In this document: positions 22,345 through 33,104 of the stretch, piece after piece
How the letters are laid out: the number at the start of each line of letters is the position of its first letter
Position numbering within the stretch: the stretch's first letter is position 1
Assembly: GCA_016584305.1 (NCBI GenBank)
Contig: JACEEZ010001674.1
Coordinates: forward strand, 277,001-341,000
DNA from: Chionoecetes opilio
Lineage: Eukaryota; Arthropoda; Malacostraca; Decapoda; Majidae
Direction: 5' to 3'
Length of the DNA stretch: 64,000 nt
Notes under the pieces: model-generated
What the model saw: only the letters and a program-made list of their open reading frames with translations
The model's database searches: none
Told to the model about the DNA's origin: nothing
Program-made: the position numbers and the translations under genes

Positions 22345-23520
22345 TTTATCTTGTGAAGGTCGGTGGGTTGGCGTAATTCCAGAGTGTGTAGGGGGGTCGG
22401 GTGGAGTGCGGAGTCTCTGGGTTGCCAGGGAAGGATGGATGCATGAGGTGTCTGTTGAGGATCTCGACGAGGCGGGAAGTGATAGTTGTCTGCTCAGTCA
22501 ACTGATGGCAGAGCTTTTTGTGCCTCATTTGGGCAATCAAGGAGCGACAGTTTCTCTACATTGTGACCCTCACGGTAGCAGTGGTCGCACCAATTTAACC
22601 AGTGGCAGGTATTGTCGGTGTGACCACTTCTGTTGCAGTAGTAGCAAAATTCTTTGGCGGTGATTCCTCGGGGGGCGGGCAGGGGCAGGGACAGTAATGG
22701 GACAGGTTGCGAGGGCGGCGCGGTGTAGTTGCTCAGGCGACGCTTGTGACTAGGTGTCCGGGGAAGAGAGAGACTTTGTCGGTGAGCAGGGTTCTTGGTC
22801 TTCTGTCTGCTGGCTATGCCTGTGTTCTGGGAGGTGGGATAAGCTGTATCTGATCGGAGTTTCCCTTGATCACCTGGATTTTAACCCCTCAGTGTGGCAG
22901 GCTGGGAGGTACGCAGAGGATCGGATTGGTGATCGTCGCTAATGGTAGTGTTGGCAGCTGCGTCCTTGGGTTGGAGTGTGGCACTAGGCGTGGGTGTTGG
23001 TGACGTATGGGTGTCGGTGAGGGTGACGTCCATTGTAGCAGTGATTGATGGAGGAGTGAGTTGTGTCTTGTAAGGTTGAGGGGGTGACACTTCAGTGATG
23101 GCAAGTGCTGATCTTGAAGGAGAGGGGATAGGGTCAGGAGAGTTTATTTCTGTGCCTGTAGTGACTGTGCTGGTGGAACTTTTCTGCATCTGGCGTGGCT
23201 TAACACCAGTCACGTGATTCGCTTTGGCGTGCCATGTGTTGGCTCCAGTTCATGCCAATGTAGTGTCCTCGGGTGGAGCAGGGAATACTAGTGACGGGAA
23301 GGTTATTGAGGCTGGTCTGCATGGCAGCGATATTGTCAATAAAGTTGAGAATAGTCACCAGGGCGTCACGATTCTTAGCAATATTTTTTGAGCTCCAGGG
23401 AGCCGAGGATAAGCTTCTATCGCCTGTTCTCCTTGCTGAGTCGCTGCACAATCTCGACCAGATCACTGGTCTCTAACTGGAAGAGTTCCTCTTCTTCCTC
23501 AGAGGTAGTTGGGGGGACAG
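22345..23520 (-). pseudogene. Decayed gag-like ORF1 with CCHC zinc knuckles (minus strand)
   Basis: Reading right to left, an acidic start (EEEELFQLETSDLVEIVQRL) is followed by a Pro/Thr/Ser-rich middle and, near 22545-22665, tandem zinc knuckles CYYCNRSGHTDNTC and CDHCYREGH. This is typical of ORF1/gag of LINEs or LTR elements. Stops and frame changes are frequent. No RT is attached, so the parent family is unknown. Confidence 0.65.
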
Positions 23521-23552
23521 GGTCGCAAGGTGTGGTATCTTGGGTGTTGACA

Positions 23553-23620
23553 TTCTCATTCTCTCGCTCTCGCTCTCGCTCTCGCTCTCGCTCTCGCTCT
23601 CGCTCTCGCTCTCGCTCTCG

Positions 23621-23666
<46 letters not shown>

Positions 23667-23697
23667 TGTAACTGTAACTGTAACTGTAACTGTAACT
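23553..23697. repeat. Three adjoining microsatellites
   Basis: (CTCTCG)n about 23561-23628, (CT)n about 23629-23661 and (TGTAAC)n about 23666-23697 lie back to back. Long Arg/Ser or Arg/Glu peptides predicted here are artefacts. Confidence 0.95.
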
Positions 23698-24096
23698 AAT
23701 TGCTTATGATTTATGTCTTGTCGACATGACAGCTCTGTCTGGCAATCAGCTGTTAGATGACAACCTCGCGGGACATCATCAATAATTATCGCTTGGCGTC
23801 CGGAACGGGGCTGATTTTTTCTCCGTGCTTTTAACAAAAATCATGTTTTTATGGAAATAAGGTGGGAACATTTTTTTTTGTGTGTTGTTTAGGTGTTTTG
23901 AATGAACATTCAACATACCTATGTAACGAAAAAGTGAGTTGATTACTTCAATTAATCGGATCTAGTATTCATCAAGTAGGAGAAAGTACCATTGTCCCTC
24001 ATAAGGTCGGGACTTTTCAAACAAAACTATCTCCTTAAAATCACAAATATAAAAATAATTTTGTGCTTGTTTTAATACTTTCATATTTTTCTTCAG

Positions 24097-24176
24097 AGAT
24101 GTATGGCAAGGAAGAAGGAGTTCCAGCAACTTTCCAAATAATTTATATGATTGGTTGGAAACCTGATTCCAAGCAG
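24097..24176 (+). CDS. NDUFAF5: NDUFAF5 coding exon
   Basis: This exon has 80 bases between acceptor TTTTTCTTCAG and donor GTAAGG. With the G carried over it encodes EMYGKEEGVPATFQIIYMIGW then KPDSKQ (27 residues). It aligns with vertebrate [23 protein letters not shown]. The YMIGWK block is strongly conserved in the family. It ends in phase 0. The following intron of 23.7 kb contains most of the large repeats. Confidence 0.95.
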
Positions 24177-24449
24177 GTAAGGGATATATAATTTTGTTTT
24201 ATGATCCTCAGTGTCCTAAAGGTATAAATTACATCAACTTTTTTTCACATGCTCCCAGCTAGTTGCACCGTATGATCCATTTACTTTTGGTAGCATGCAG
24301 GAAAGTGAGGTAAATAAAGACCAGAGGGAGAAAATAGAAATTACATTGTGTTTAGATGATCATCAGTCCTTACCAGCTAGTCTGTATGCCATTAACCTTC
24401 AGGCATTGGGTGGCATATATGTATAATTTGTACGAACGCATCGGGTTGG

Positions 24450-24490
24450 ATATAAGAACATAAGAAAATAAGGAAGCTATAAGAGCACGT
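24450..24490 (-). mobile_element. LINE 3' tail remnant (TTCTTATGTTCTTATAT type)
   Basis: ATAAGAACATAAGAAAATAAGG is the reverse of the 3' end of the LINE nested at 28541-29552. Only the tail and a few body bases remain. Confidence 0.55.
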
Positions 24491-24844
24491 GAGATCTAAA
24501 CGAGGTTGAGGATATATGGATGATTTTGCCTGCATTTCAAAATTCCAAATAGTATGTAAAAAATAGCATATCAAATGGCAACACTTCACTGTTCCAGCAC
24601 CAGTAAATCTCCCTGCACTGCCTATACTAATTTTCTTGGCTTACCTATCTGTTAGTGGTGATCAAAGATATGAATTTTTATCATCCCTGGCAGTGATGGT
24701 GCAGAGGTCACCATCTCCACCACCGCTACACTGCTCAAAGCTCCATTTATGCGATCTTGAAGCTTATGGTATTTGCTCTGAATATATATTTTGTACCTAC
24801 TGCTTTCATTATGATTATTTTTTATTATTTTTCATTTTTTTTTT

Positions 24845-25146
24845 TTTTTTTATTGAAGTTTTTTTTCCCCCATCACAAAGGGGGAAAAGGGTTTTTGCCA
24901 AGGGCAAAAAAAAGTAACAAAAAGCCCACTTAGTTGCCAGTACCTATAAAGGAGACAGTAAGTTGGGATGAGAATGAATAGAAAGTTTTGTGCAGTGAGG
25001 CCACGGGAGGTGGGGAGACATACAGTTAGCAAGTTCAGAAGAGCAGTTTTCATGAAAATAATGGTAGAAGATACCAAGAGAAGCAGTATTGCGGTGGTGA
25101 TTTAAAGATTGAAAACAGTCAGTCAGAGGGGAGGGGTTGATGAGAA
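24845..25146 (-). pseudogene. LINE M 3' end fragment, cut by an LTR
   Basis: The minus-strand reading gives the LINE M C terminus (HYFHENCSSELANCMSPH...) and a 3' UTR with the CCAAGGGCAAA end next to an oligo-T run. The LTR at 25147 begins exactly where the LINE sequence stops. Confidence 0.6.
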
Positions 25147-25373
25147 TGTAACAGTAACATTCCTGGTAAGATATGTTTTCCCAGCCATTGCCGAAGGTTG
25201 GAATATTAGCCAAATCAGTGGGGTGTCTGCCCCGCAGCGTGCAGTACAAACCACTCCGTCCTGTGCTACGTCAAGCTGCCTTGTATATTTTGCTACCCAG
25301 TTTCTGTTCAATATTAACTCTTGGTTAACTACCAAAATTTGCTGGCCTTATTTTCTCATTTCACACCATTACA
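25147..25373 (+). mobile_element. Candidate 227-bp LTR followed by primer-binding site
   Basis: It starts TGTAACAGTAACATTCC and ends CACACCATTACA. TTTGGTGGCAG follows three bases later, the form of a tRNA primer-binding site downstream of a 5' LTR. The TTACA..TTTGGTGGCAG word recurs at about 25487-25509. No second LTR or pol was found, so it is a truncated retrotransposon at best. Confidence 0.5.
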
Positions 25374-25775
25374 TATTTGGTGGCAGGGGTAGCCGTTACA
25401 TATTTACTGGCAGCGGTGTTGGTTATCGTTCGTCTTTGCTAGCGGCAGGTGGTATTCAATTACCCTGCCTCAAACGGTAGTAATCCACCATTACAAATTT
25501 GGTGGCAGACAGTGACTTAACCATAACAGTGATGGAGGGAAGGAGACAAACCCTGTCTCCTCTTCCGGCATTCAATCGCCATGTCAGGCCCCCCATGTCG
25601 TCGGCGCTGTTTCTCGCCGACTACTGTTATGGCTTTTTTGCGGTCGGCTGTTTTTGCTGCACATTTCTGCTGTCTTCAGGACATTTTTTTTCTGTGTTCA
25701 TCCAAAGACTACTTTATACTGGACTTGTTTCTGGGGCTCCGCGCCAACCCGCCCATGACCAGTGGAAGCTGATCG
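25374..25775 (+). other. Possible leader/gag stub of the truncated LTR element
   Basis: Contains the repeated primer-binding-site-like word and a short open frame (25499-25813) without recognisable domain. Function unknown. Confidence 0.3.
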
Positions 25776-25941
25776 GTAAGGTAAAAAAATGTTCCATGAA
25801 TACAGTAGACTAAGGTGTATCAATATAAATGATATACTGTTATCTTCGTAAATGTTTGTTCTATAATATTATCAAATAATAACAGTAAAAAACCTAAAGA
25901 AATGCCATTATGAGTGAAGAAATATGCATGAACATATTCAC
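25776..25941 (+). repeat. Interspersed repeat R, first half of copy 1
   Basis: GTTCCATGAATACAGTAGAC and GAAATGCCATTATGAG recur at 32926-33100, and in reverse, diverged, at 51600-51895. The repeat is cut by the TTAA element at CACTTAAA; the second half resumes at 32753 (CTCTTCTCCATTTAAT). Confidence 0.8.
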
Positions 25942-26182
25942 TTAAAGTAATCGTCCAGACCATTTCATCATAACTGATTTAATGCAATCAAATTATAGCC
26001 ATTAGCGAGTATATCAACAATATGTTGTCACTTTTTGCATCCAGTCAGCTGTTTTTAAATAATCCGCAATCAAAATCTGTAAATTCCCCGAGGGTCTCAA
26101 ACGCTCCTCATGACAAGCAGAAGACGCAGCAACGGCTCGGTGACGTTCCACAGGCAGGAAAGCATCTCTTCCCGTGCTGATA

Positions 26183-26438
26183 ACCACCTCTACAACATTA
26201 TAGTCAGGAAGGAAGAGGAGGAACAGAGAGAAGGAAGAAAGGAGAAGAGGGGGGGGAGGAAGAGAGAGGAGAAGAGAGATGAGAGAGAGAGAGAGAGAAG
26301 GACGAGAGAGAGGAGAGAGAGAGAGAGAGAGAGACGAGAGAGAGAGAGAGAGAGGGGGGAAGGAAGAAGAGGAGGAAGAAGAGGAACGAGAGGAGAGAGA
26401 GGAAGAAGAGAGAGAGGAGAGGAGAGAGAGGAGTGGAG

Positions 26439-26487
<49 letters not shown>

Positions 26488-27174
26488 CCAGACGAGAGTG
26501 AGAGATGAGAGAGAGAGAGAGAGGAAGCAAGGGAATGAATGAGATAGAGAAGAAGGAAGAGAGAAAGAGACGAGAGAGAGGGGGGCAGGAAGAGAGAGAG
26601 AGAGATGAGAGAGAGAAGGAGGAAGAAGAGAGGGAGAGAGGAGGAGGAGAGAGAGAGGAGGAAGAAGGAAGGAAGAGAGAGAGAGAGAAGGGAAGAAGGG
26701 AAGGAGAGAGACTGGGTTAGAGTTGACAACACCACACACACACACACACACACACACATCTCTCCTTTGCTATTATCTCTTCACTCACTGTCTACTCACA
26801 ACGTAATACCTTGTCTCTTTTAGCAGTAATCTTCCCTTAGTTATATAATCTTGTCCATATGTGTATATCACTAACCACCACTACAACCTTTAAGTCAGGA
26901 GAAAGAAGAGAGGAGAAGGAAGAAAGCAGAGAGAGAGAGAGAGCGAGAGAGAGAGAGAGAGAAGAGAAGAAGGAAGGGAAGAGAGAGGGGAGAAAAGAAG
27001 AAGAGAGAGAATAGAGAGAGAGAGAGGAGGAAGAAGGAAGGAAGAGAGGAGAGAAGGAAGAAGGAGGAGAGAGAGAGAGAGGGGGGGAAGAAGGAGGAAG
27101 AGAGAGAGAGAGAGGAGGAAAGAAGGAAAGGAAGAGAGAGAGAGGGACAGTGGGGTAGAGTGGCATGTTGCGGA

Positions 27175-27228
<54 letters not shown>

Positions 27229-27246
27229 CACACACACACACACGAC
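26183..27246. repeat. Duplicated polypurine (GA)n plus (CA)n block
   Basis: Two units (26183-26758 and about 26873-27246) share the order CTACAAC..AGTCAGGA, a long G/A-only tract, GGG(T)TAGAGT, then (CA)n. The plus strand is almost pure purine for about 490 and 260 bases. All long Ser/Leu or Arg/Glu peptides here come from this repeat. LINE C copy 2 starts in the second CA tract. Confidence 0.85.
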
Positions 27247-27254
27247 ACGATTCA

Positions 27255-30200
27255 GCTGATCGGTGTGGACAGACGCGTCAGGAAGGCTTCCAACACAACT
27301 GGCCACTCGGTTGACTCCCCCGGCGCCGTGGCCCTACAAGGACCGCAGTTGATACAAATGACATTGAGTATCTGCAGGTAAGGGTATGCAGTAAATTGTC
27401 CGTATCCATAGGATTAGCATAAAAAAAGTGAAAAAATAGACTGAAAAAAAAGTAAACAAGATGAAAGTCCGCCAAAACTCCGTTGAGGGTTTTGCAAACC
27501 CAGGAAAAGGAATATTAGGGTTGAAATTTAACAAAGAGTCATAATGCTGGAAAATGTGGGTACACGATATAATGGAGAAATTAGATAAGATGGTGAAAAA
27601 AAAGACGTATTCGTCCTGGAGAAAAGAGAATACGATTTTGAAAAATAGAGTGGGTTGAGGGTAACGGTAAAAACAAAGACGATGAAAAAGGTCAGAGAAG
27701 CTGCATGCTGAAAGATTCTGTCCATAGAAATGGAAAAATTGACGCAAAGAGGAACTGAAAGCGACAAGAAAGACATGGGAAGGTTGGAAAAAGAGAAGAC
27801 CAAGAAAAGCTTCGACAAATAATTGAAGTCAAGAAAATGAAAAGAAAAATTGACCAAAGTAGTAGTCAAAGTAATCAAACAAAAGGAAAATTTAGTAAGG
27901 GATATGGTAGGAAAAAAAAGAAATGTGTCATCATTTTGGTTTGAAGGAAAGTGCTGCCCAAGAATAAATGAGATAAGAGGAAGAAAAAGAAAAGTTGTAT
28001 AAAGAAATATTAAAGAGTAGAAGAAAATACGGAGGTAGTAAGAAGAAATAGAAGAAATACACAGGTTAGGGAAAAAATATAAGAGGGAGGGGCCTGCCCC
28101 TTAAAAGTTAAGTTTAGGTCACAAAATACAGCAGTAGATATATTGTCTAAGCGTGGAAACTGGCAAAGACAGAGAATACAAGAAAATATGGATAAGAAAG
28201 ATATGAATGAGGAAGAAAGAGCCAGTCTGAATGTACTGTTTAAAGAAGCCAAAGAAAAAAAACCGAAACTGAGGACGGAAGAGGAAAAACAAGAAAATTC
28301 TATTGGAGAGTTTGGACCAAAAACTGAAGAAGTGGTATCTAAAAGAAAAAGGTAAGGAAGGACAGTCCAAAGGAAACTTGAATTAGGATGGCAGGTATCG
28401 CTGTACAATATTAGATGGCTAGAGTCAACCTTAACAGAACTAAACGATTACCGAGGGCCAAGAAACCAGACATATTAGGCTAGTAGAAACGAAGCAGAGT
28501 GGATTCTGAGGATGTGACAGTTGCTGGGGAGGGTCAATATCACTGGGACAAGTGGAGTTCCACAAGTGTCTGTTTGGGCCCCTTACTATTTTTGAATTTA
28601 CATCAACGACTTGGATAGTGGGATTAGCAGTGATATCAAGCAAGGTTTGTGATGATACTAAGTTAGGTAAGATTATTGGATCACAGTCTGACGTAAATAT
28701 ATTGCAGGAGACTTAGATAAACTTAACGACGTGGGCAGTAGATGGTAGATGGATTTAATACTGATATAATGAGCGTAATGAATGTTGGAGAAAAAAAAAC
28801 CCTGGTAATAGAGAACACCATAAGTAATGTTATCGCTGAAAAGACAGAAGGTGAAAAAGATCTTGGAGTGAGGGTGAGCCCAGACCTTCCGACCTAGGAA
28901 ACCAATGTAATTGAAGCCAGAATAGAGCTAACAGAGTATTAGGCTTCATTACCAGAAGTGGTAAAGTAAAAGTGCGGAAGTTAATGACTAAATATTTATC
29001 TAGGCTCTAGTCAGGCCTCACCTAGCTATGCAGTTTCAGTTTTTGGTTCTCCATATTACAGGATGGATATAGTGTTGTTAGAAAAAGGCAGAGGAGGATA
29101 ACCAAAATGATAACAAGGGATGCGAACCTTTAGTTATGAGAGGAGATTGAAGTTATTAAAATTACATCACTCGAGAGATGCAGAGTAAGGGGCAATCTGA
29201 TAGAAGTTTTTAAGTGGATTAAAGCGGAATTTCATAAAGGAGAGGTAGGAAAAGCTCTACGGCTTTTAACCAGGGTTTAGAACAGAAAGCTAACGGATTC
29301 AAGCTGGAAAGCGTAGATTTAAAAAGGAATAGGGAAAAACTGGTTCACAACATAGGGTGGTGATGAAGGAAATTGTCTCAGTAGACCAGGTAGTTAGTGC
29401 TGAGTCATTGGGAGCTTGATTTAAAGGGGAGCTGGATAGGTTCATGGATGGGGATGAAAGGTGGATGTAGGTAGTGTTAGGGGACAGGGACTAACCACGG
29501 TAGGCCTCGCGGCCTTTGTCGTTCCTTATTTTCTTATGTTCTTATGTTCTTATAAGTATGGAGGAGAAACGAAACCAGGAAAAAAGGGCAGGTGGGTGTA
29601 TGGTTGTAACAAGGAAGGATGGTGGTAGGTAGTAGGAAATGTGGAGAAAGGAGAAGGAATGGCCGAGGTGTTGAAAGTGAAGGAGTGATGATGAAAAAAG
29701 GAAGAATAAGAGACTTAGTAATCGTATACGTTCACCCTAAGGACAAAGTCCTGGGAGAGAGAAGAGTACGGAGACATGATTAAAGAGACACAAGCAAATG
29801 TTTAAAGAATCGATGGAAAATAGTGAGAAACATAATTTTGATGGGAGATTTTAACTGCAAAAGAAAGTTTGCTGGGAAGAAGGTATACGGAAGGAGGAGG
29901 AAAAACTGCTGGCGGTGGTGTATATTGTTGGGATTTGATAATGAATCAACATCATGCCTACAAGTGGATTAAAGAGAACACAAGATTCAGAGGTAGCGAA
30001 GAACCATCAAGACTAGACCTACTATGACGAAAGAATGGAAGTAATTAGTAAAGTGAATTATCAGTGCCCACTTGGAAAGAGAAACCATTACTTATTGAAT
30101 TTTGAAAATAAAATGATAGCAAAATGGAGGGGAGAAAGAAGAAATAAAAAAGGAAAAGATACAATTATGGCAAAGCAGACTTTGAGGAATTATTAAGAAC

Positions 30201-32332
30201 ATTTTTTGGAGAGAGAGACAAGACTGGAGTAATTCCCATACAGCAACGAATAGTACCAGAAAAAATGGATGAGTTCATCCGAATTTACACCGAAGGAATA
30301 AATAGTTATGTTCCAAGGTTATTATCAGAGAAAAGAAAAAAAAAAATCGTTAACGAAAGATGTGAATTAGCAAGACTAGAAAGAGAAAAACCATGGAATA
30401 GTTGGAGGAAAAAAAGGTCAGACGTTAGCAACCTTTGGAGAAGTACAAAACAACTGAATGAATCTGTAAGAATCCGAAAGAGAAGAGGAAAGTAACATGA
30501 GAGGAATATTAATAGAAAAATGTAGAATGAACCAAAACTTTCTATAGATATATAATGGAAAAATGAAAAAACAAGGAGGAATAGATAAGCTGAAGGTAGA
30601 AAGGCATAGTGTATGAAGCTGCATTACAAACAGGCAGAGATGATGAATAAGTGCTTACAGACTGTATTTACAAGAGAAAGTGAATTTAAAAACGCAAAAA
30701 ATAAATAGCAAAAGGAAAATATAATGGAAAGGACATAAAAATGTAGAAGTATAGACGTAAAAAGGCTATGGAAAAGTCAAGATGTGAGAAAAGCCCGGGT
30801 CCAGATGGATGTCAAACTGGATAATGAAAGAGTGCAGGAACCAACTAGCAGGAAATTGACACAGTGTAATTGAGAGTTCACTCAAGGAGAAGCAGAGTCC
30901 GCTTGATTGGAAAAGAGCCAAATATGTGCCCAATTCAAAAAGGAGGTGACAACAACAGAAACCACTAAATTACAGGCCAGTATCATTAACAAGTTAGTGG
31001 CAAAAATATGTGTGAAAAAATTGTGAAGGACAGATGGTGAAATATTTGGAAGAGACAAAACACACTTGCGGTGGACAGTTTGGATTTGAGATGAATGTCA
31101 TGTACAAACAAATCTATTGAGCTTTAACTCGAGAGTGATCCCCCCCCGATGTGACACCGCAGGAGAAGAAGAAGGGTGGGTCGATTACATTCCTTGGACT
31201 AAGAAGGCATTTGACAAGGTACCTCCATAAGAGAATGCTCTGGAAGCTAGGAACATGGTAGGAGATTGAAGGGTGGTTTTTGCTGAAGTGGAATGGGAAG
31301 ACCTTTTGAGCAACAGAGAGATGAGAAACAGTAAAATAAAAGATCAAAGTCAGAAATGGTGCAGTGTGATAAGTGAGTTCCTCAAGGATCAGTATTGGCC
31401 CCGTGATGTTTTGGTCTATGTAAATGAGATGGCAGAAGGAGTAAACAGTAATGAGTTATCGCTGATGATGCTAAATACTAAGAAAAGTAGAAAGTAAAGA
31501 GGATGTGAGGATTGTACAAAAGATCTAGATACGATTTTAAGATTGTAGTCAAATATGGGAAATGGAAGTTTTTTCTAATGCCAAAAAAGTGTAAAGTGAT
31601 GAAATGGGCAGTAGCAAAAAGAGAAAGAGAGAAAGTATTCGGGGAAACGAATGATTATCAAAAAAGTCGAAAAGATCTGGGGAGTATGGATATTCAAGGA
31701 CAATTTGTCACCAGAGAAGAATATAAACAAGATCACATGGAGCAGATTACATACCAGTTGCTGAGGAATATAAGAAGGGCATTCAAATACTGGATGAAGA
31801 GATGATCAAGAAATGGGATAACATCTTCTGGATTTCGACCAAGGTTGGAATATGCGGGCAGTAATTTGGTTCACCACATAAAAAGAAGGAATAAGGAAAT
31901 TGAGAGAATACAAAGAGCACACAAAAATGGCTCCAAGCCTGAGAGATTAACATATGAAAACAAAGACTTTAAGACTAAAACTCCCAACACTGAGAAAAGA
32001 AAGAAAGGGAGATTTTATAGCAGTGTAAGAGCATGAATGGTTCTGGAAAAAATTGATTTTAGGAAATGATCTGTTTGTTGTGGGATGACAGAAAGTACAA
32101 GAGGTCATGAGAAGAAAATGAAAAGGACAACATGCAAGAGGGATATAAAAAAAATACCAGCTTCCGTACCAGAAGCCATAGAAGCCTGGGAACAACCTTG
32201 ATGACAAAAGGTATTAAGCAAGAAAGTTATTCAGGACTTCAAAGGCAATGATAATAGTAGATTGGAGCCGGACAGTACGAGCATAGCTCTTTTCCTTGTA
32301 TGTTACAACTAGGTAAATACAACTAGGTAAAT
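27255..32332 (+). mobile_element. LINE C copy 2, heavily frame-broken
   Basis: It is collinear with copy 1 from the 5' UTR (GCTGATCGGTGTGGACAGACGC) to the doubled AACTAGGTAAATAC end. It is flanked by (CA)n at 27176-27243 and 32333-32424 and interrupted by another LINE at 28541-29552. Endonuclease and RT blocks are recognisable in pieces (ISEFLKDQYWP, YQLLRNIRRAFKYW). Differences from copy 1 are mostly single-base gains and losses, unusual for neutral decay. Confidence 0.85.
28541..29552 (+). mobile_element. 5'-truncated CR1-like LINE nested in LINE C
   Basis: It starts inside RT motif GVPQ.SV (TSGVPQVSVW), then IYINDLDSGI, then a KDLGVRVSPDLP segment. C-terminal blocks follow (MITRDANL.YE, FK.ELDRFMDGD-like) with many breaks. 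The 3' end is TTCTTATGTTCTTATGTTCTTAT. The surrounding LINE C sequence resumes at AAGTATGGAGGAG, so it is a secondary insertion. Confidence 0.75.
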
Positions 32333-32361
32333 ACACACACACACACACAACACACACACAC

Positions 32362-32424
<63 letters not shown>

Positions 32425-32426
<2 letters not shown>

Positions 32427-32493
32427 TTCCTGTATGTTACAACAACAACTAGGTAAATACACACACACGCACACGCACACACACGCACACACA
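32425..32493 (+). mobile_element. Extremely short LINE C 3' end within the CA tract
   Basis: CTTTCCTGTATGTTACAACA plus AACTAGGTAAATAC is the last 36 bases of LINE C. It has (CA)n on its left (32333-32424) and (CA/CG)n on its right. It reads as a severely 5'-truncated insertion into the CA tract left by copy 2, or a partial duplication of it. Confidence 0.7.
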
Positions 32494-32504
32494 CATTTTC
32501 TTGG

Positions 32505-32690
32505 AACTCCGTAGTGTAAGGGATAGCTTGCTCGGCTCACAACCGAGAAGTCCCGGGTTCGATCCCCGGGCGGAGCAAAGACAGACGGGCTGTCTTCTTA
32601 AAACCCGAGCCCCTGTCCACCCAGCAGTGAATGGGTACCGGTGTCGCGTGGGCAAGTGTCTGTTTACGAAAAGCATTCAAGCATTAAATT
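32505..32690 (+). mobile_element. tRNA-Val-like SINE
   Basis: The head folds as a near-complete cloverleaf: A box TAGTGTAAGGG, anticodon stem CTCGG/CCGAG with loop CTCACAA (anticodon CAC), B box GGTTCGATCCC and acceptor CTCCGT/GCGGAG. It is followed by a conserved core (GTCCACCCAGCAGTGAATGG) also at 14846-14960. A tail of A-rich sequence ends near the transposon end. It is therefore a SINE rather than a working tRNA gene. Confidence 0.7.
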
Positions 32691-32752
32691 CGAATTAAGA
32701 TAAATTCAACATAATTAGGCAAAAAAAAAATGGGTCTGGACGATTACTTTAA

Positions 32753-33100
32753 ACTCTTCTCCATTTAATATTTTGCAGGACAACTTATAACATGGAGCAT
32801 ATCAATAGAAGCGGAATTTTATTAGCTTTCCATAGATATTTTTAGTTTTCTGATCAATGATATAGCACCATGAATAAATTAACACAGTGTTAACTAAATA
32901 AATAACAGCATCAATCGGATCAGCAAGGTAAAAAAAGTGTTCCATGAATACAGTAGACTGGTTTATCAATATAAATGATAAACTGTTATCTTCGTAAATG
33001 TTTGTTTTATAATATTATCAAATAAAAAACAGTAAAACACACTAAAGAAATGCCATTATGAGAGACTGAAGAAATGTGCATGAACTTAATATTCACTTAA
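32753..33100 (+). repeat. Repeat R: second half of copy 1, then first half of copy 2
   Basis: 32753-32925 continues copy 1 (GGACAACTTATAACATGGAG, CATATCAATAGAAGCGG). 32926-33100 then restarts the R sequence (GTTCCATGAATACAGTAGAC). R is therefore partly tandem here. No coding content. Confidence 0.75.
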
Positions 33101-33104
33101 ATGA

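Larger units (their letters stand above)
25946..32748. mobile_element. TTAA-flanked 6.8-kb composite element, TIR AGTAATCGTCCAGACC
   Basis: A perfect 16-base inverse pair (25946-25961, 32733-32748) is flanked by TTAA at 25942-25945 and 32749-32752. Other copies of repeat R show the uninterrupted target. It contains a tandemly duplicated GA/CA block, LINE C copy 2 with another LINE inside, a tiny LINE C end, and a tRNA-derived SINE. I see no transposase of its own, so this is a non-autonomous piggyBac- or Kolobok-like unit enlarged by later insertions. Confidence 0.85.

Noticed and set aside
22346..23213. Host gene with CCHC zinc fingers
   Set aside because: Frames are broken by many stops and the composition is that of a retroelement gag/ORF1, so I call it a pseudogene of a mobile element.
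26014..27306. Several long Ser/Leu-rich and Arg/Glu-rich open frames
   Set aside because: They arise from (GA)n/(CT)n and (CA)n tracts in all frames.
32505..32577. Functional tRNA-Val(CAC) gene
   Set aside because: The first acceptor pair is mismatched and a SINE body with a core shared at 14846-14960 follows, so it is a SINE head.
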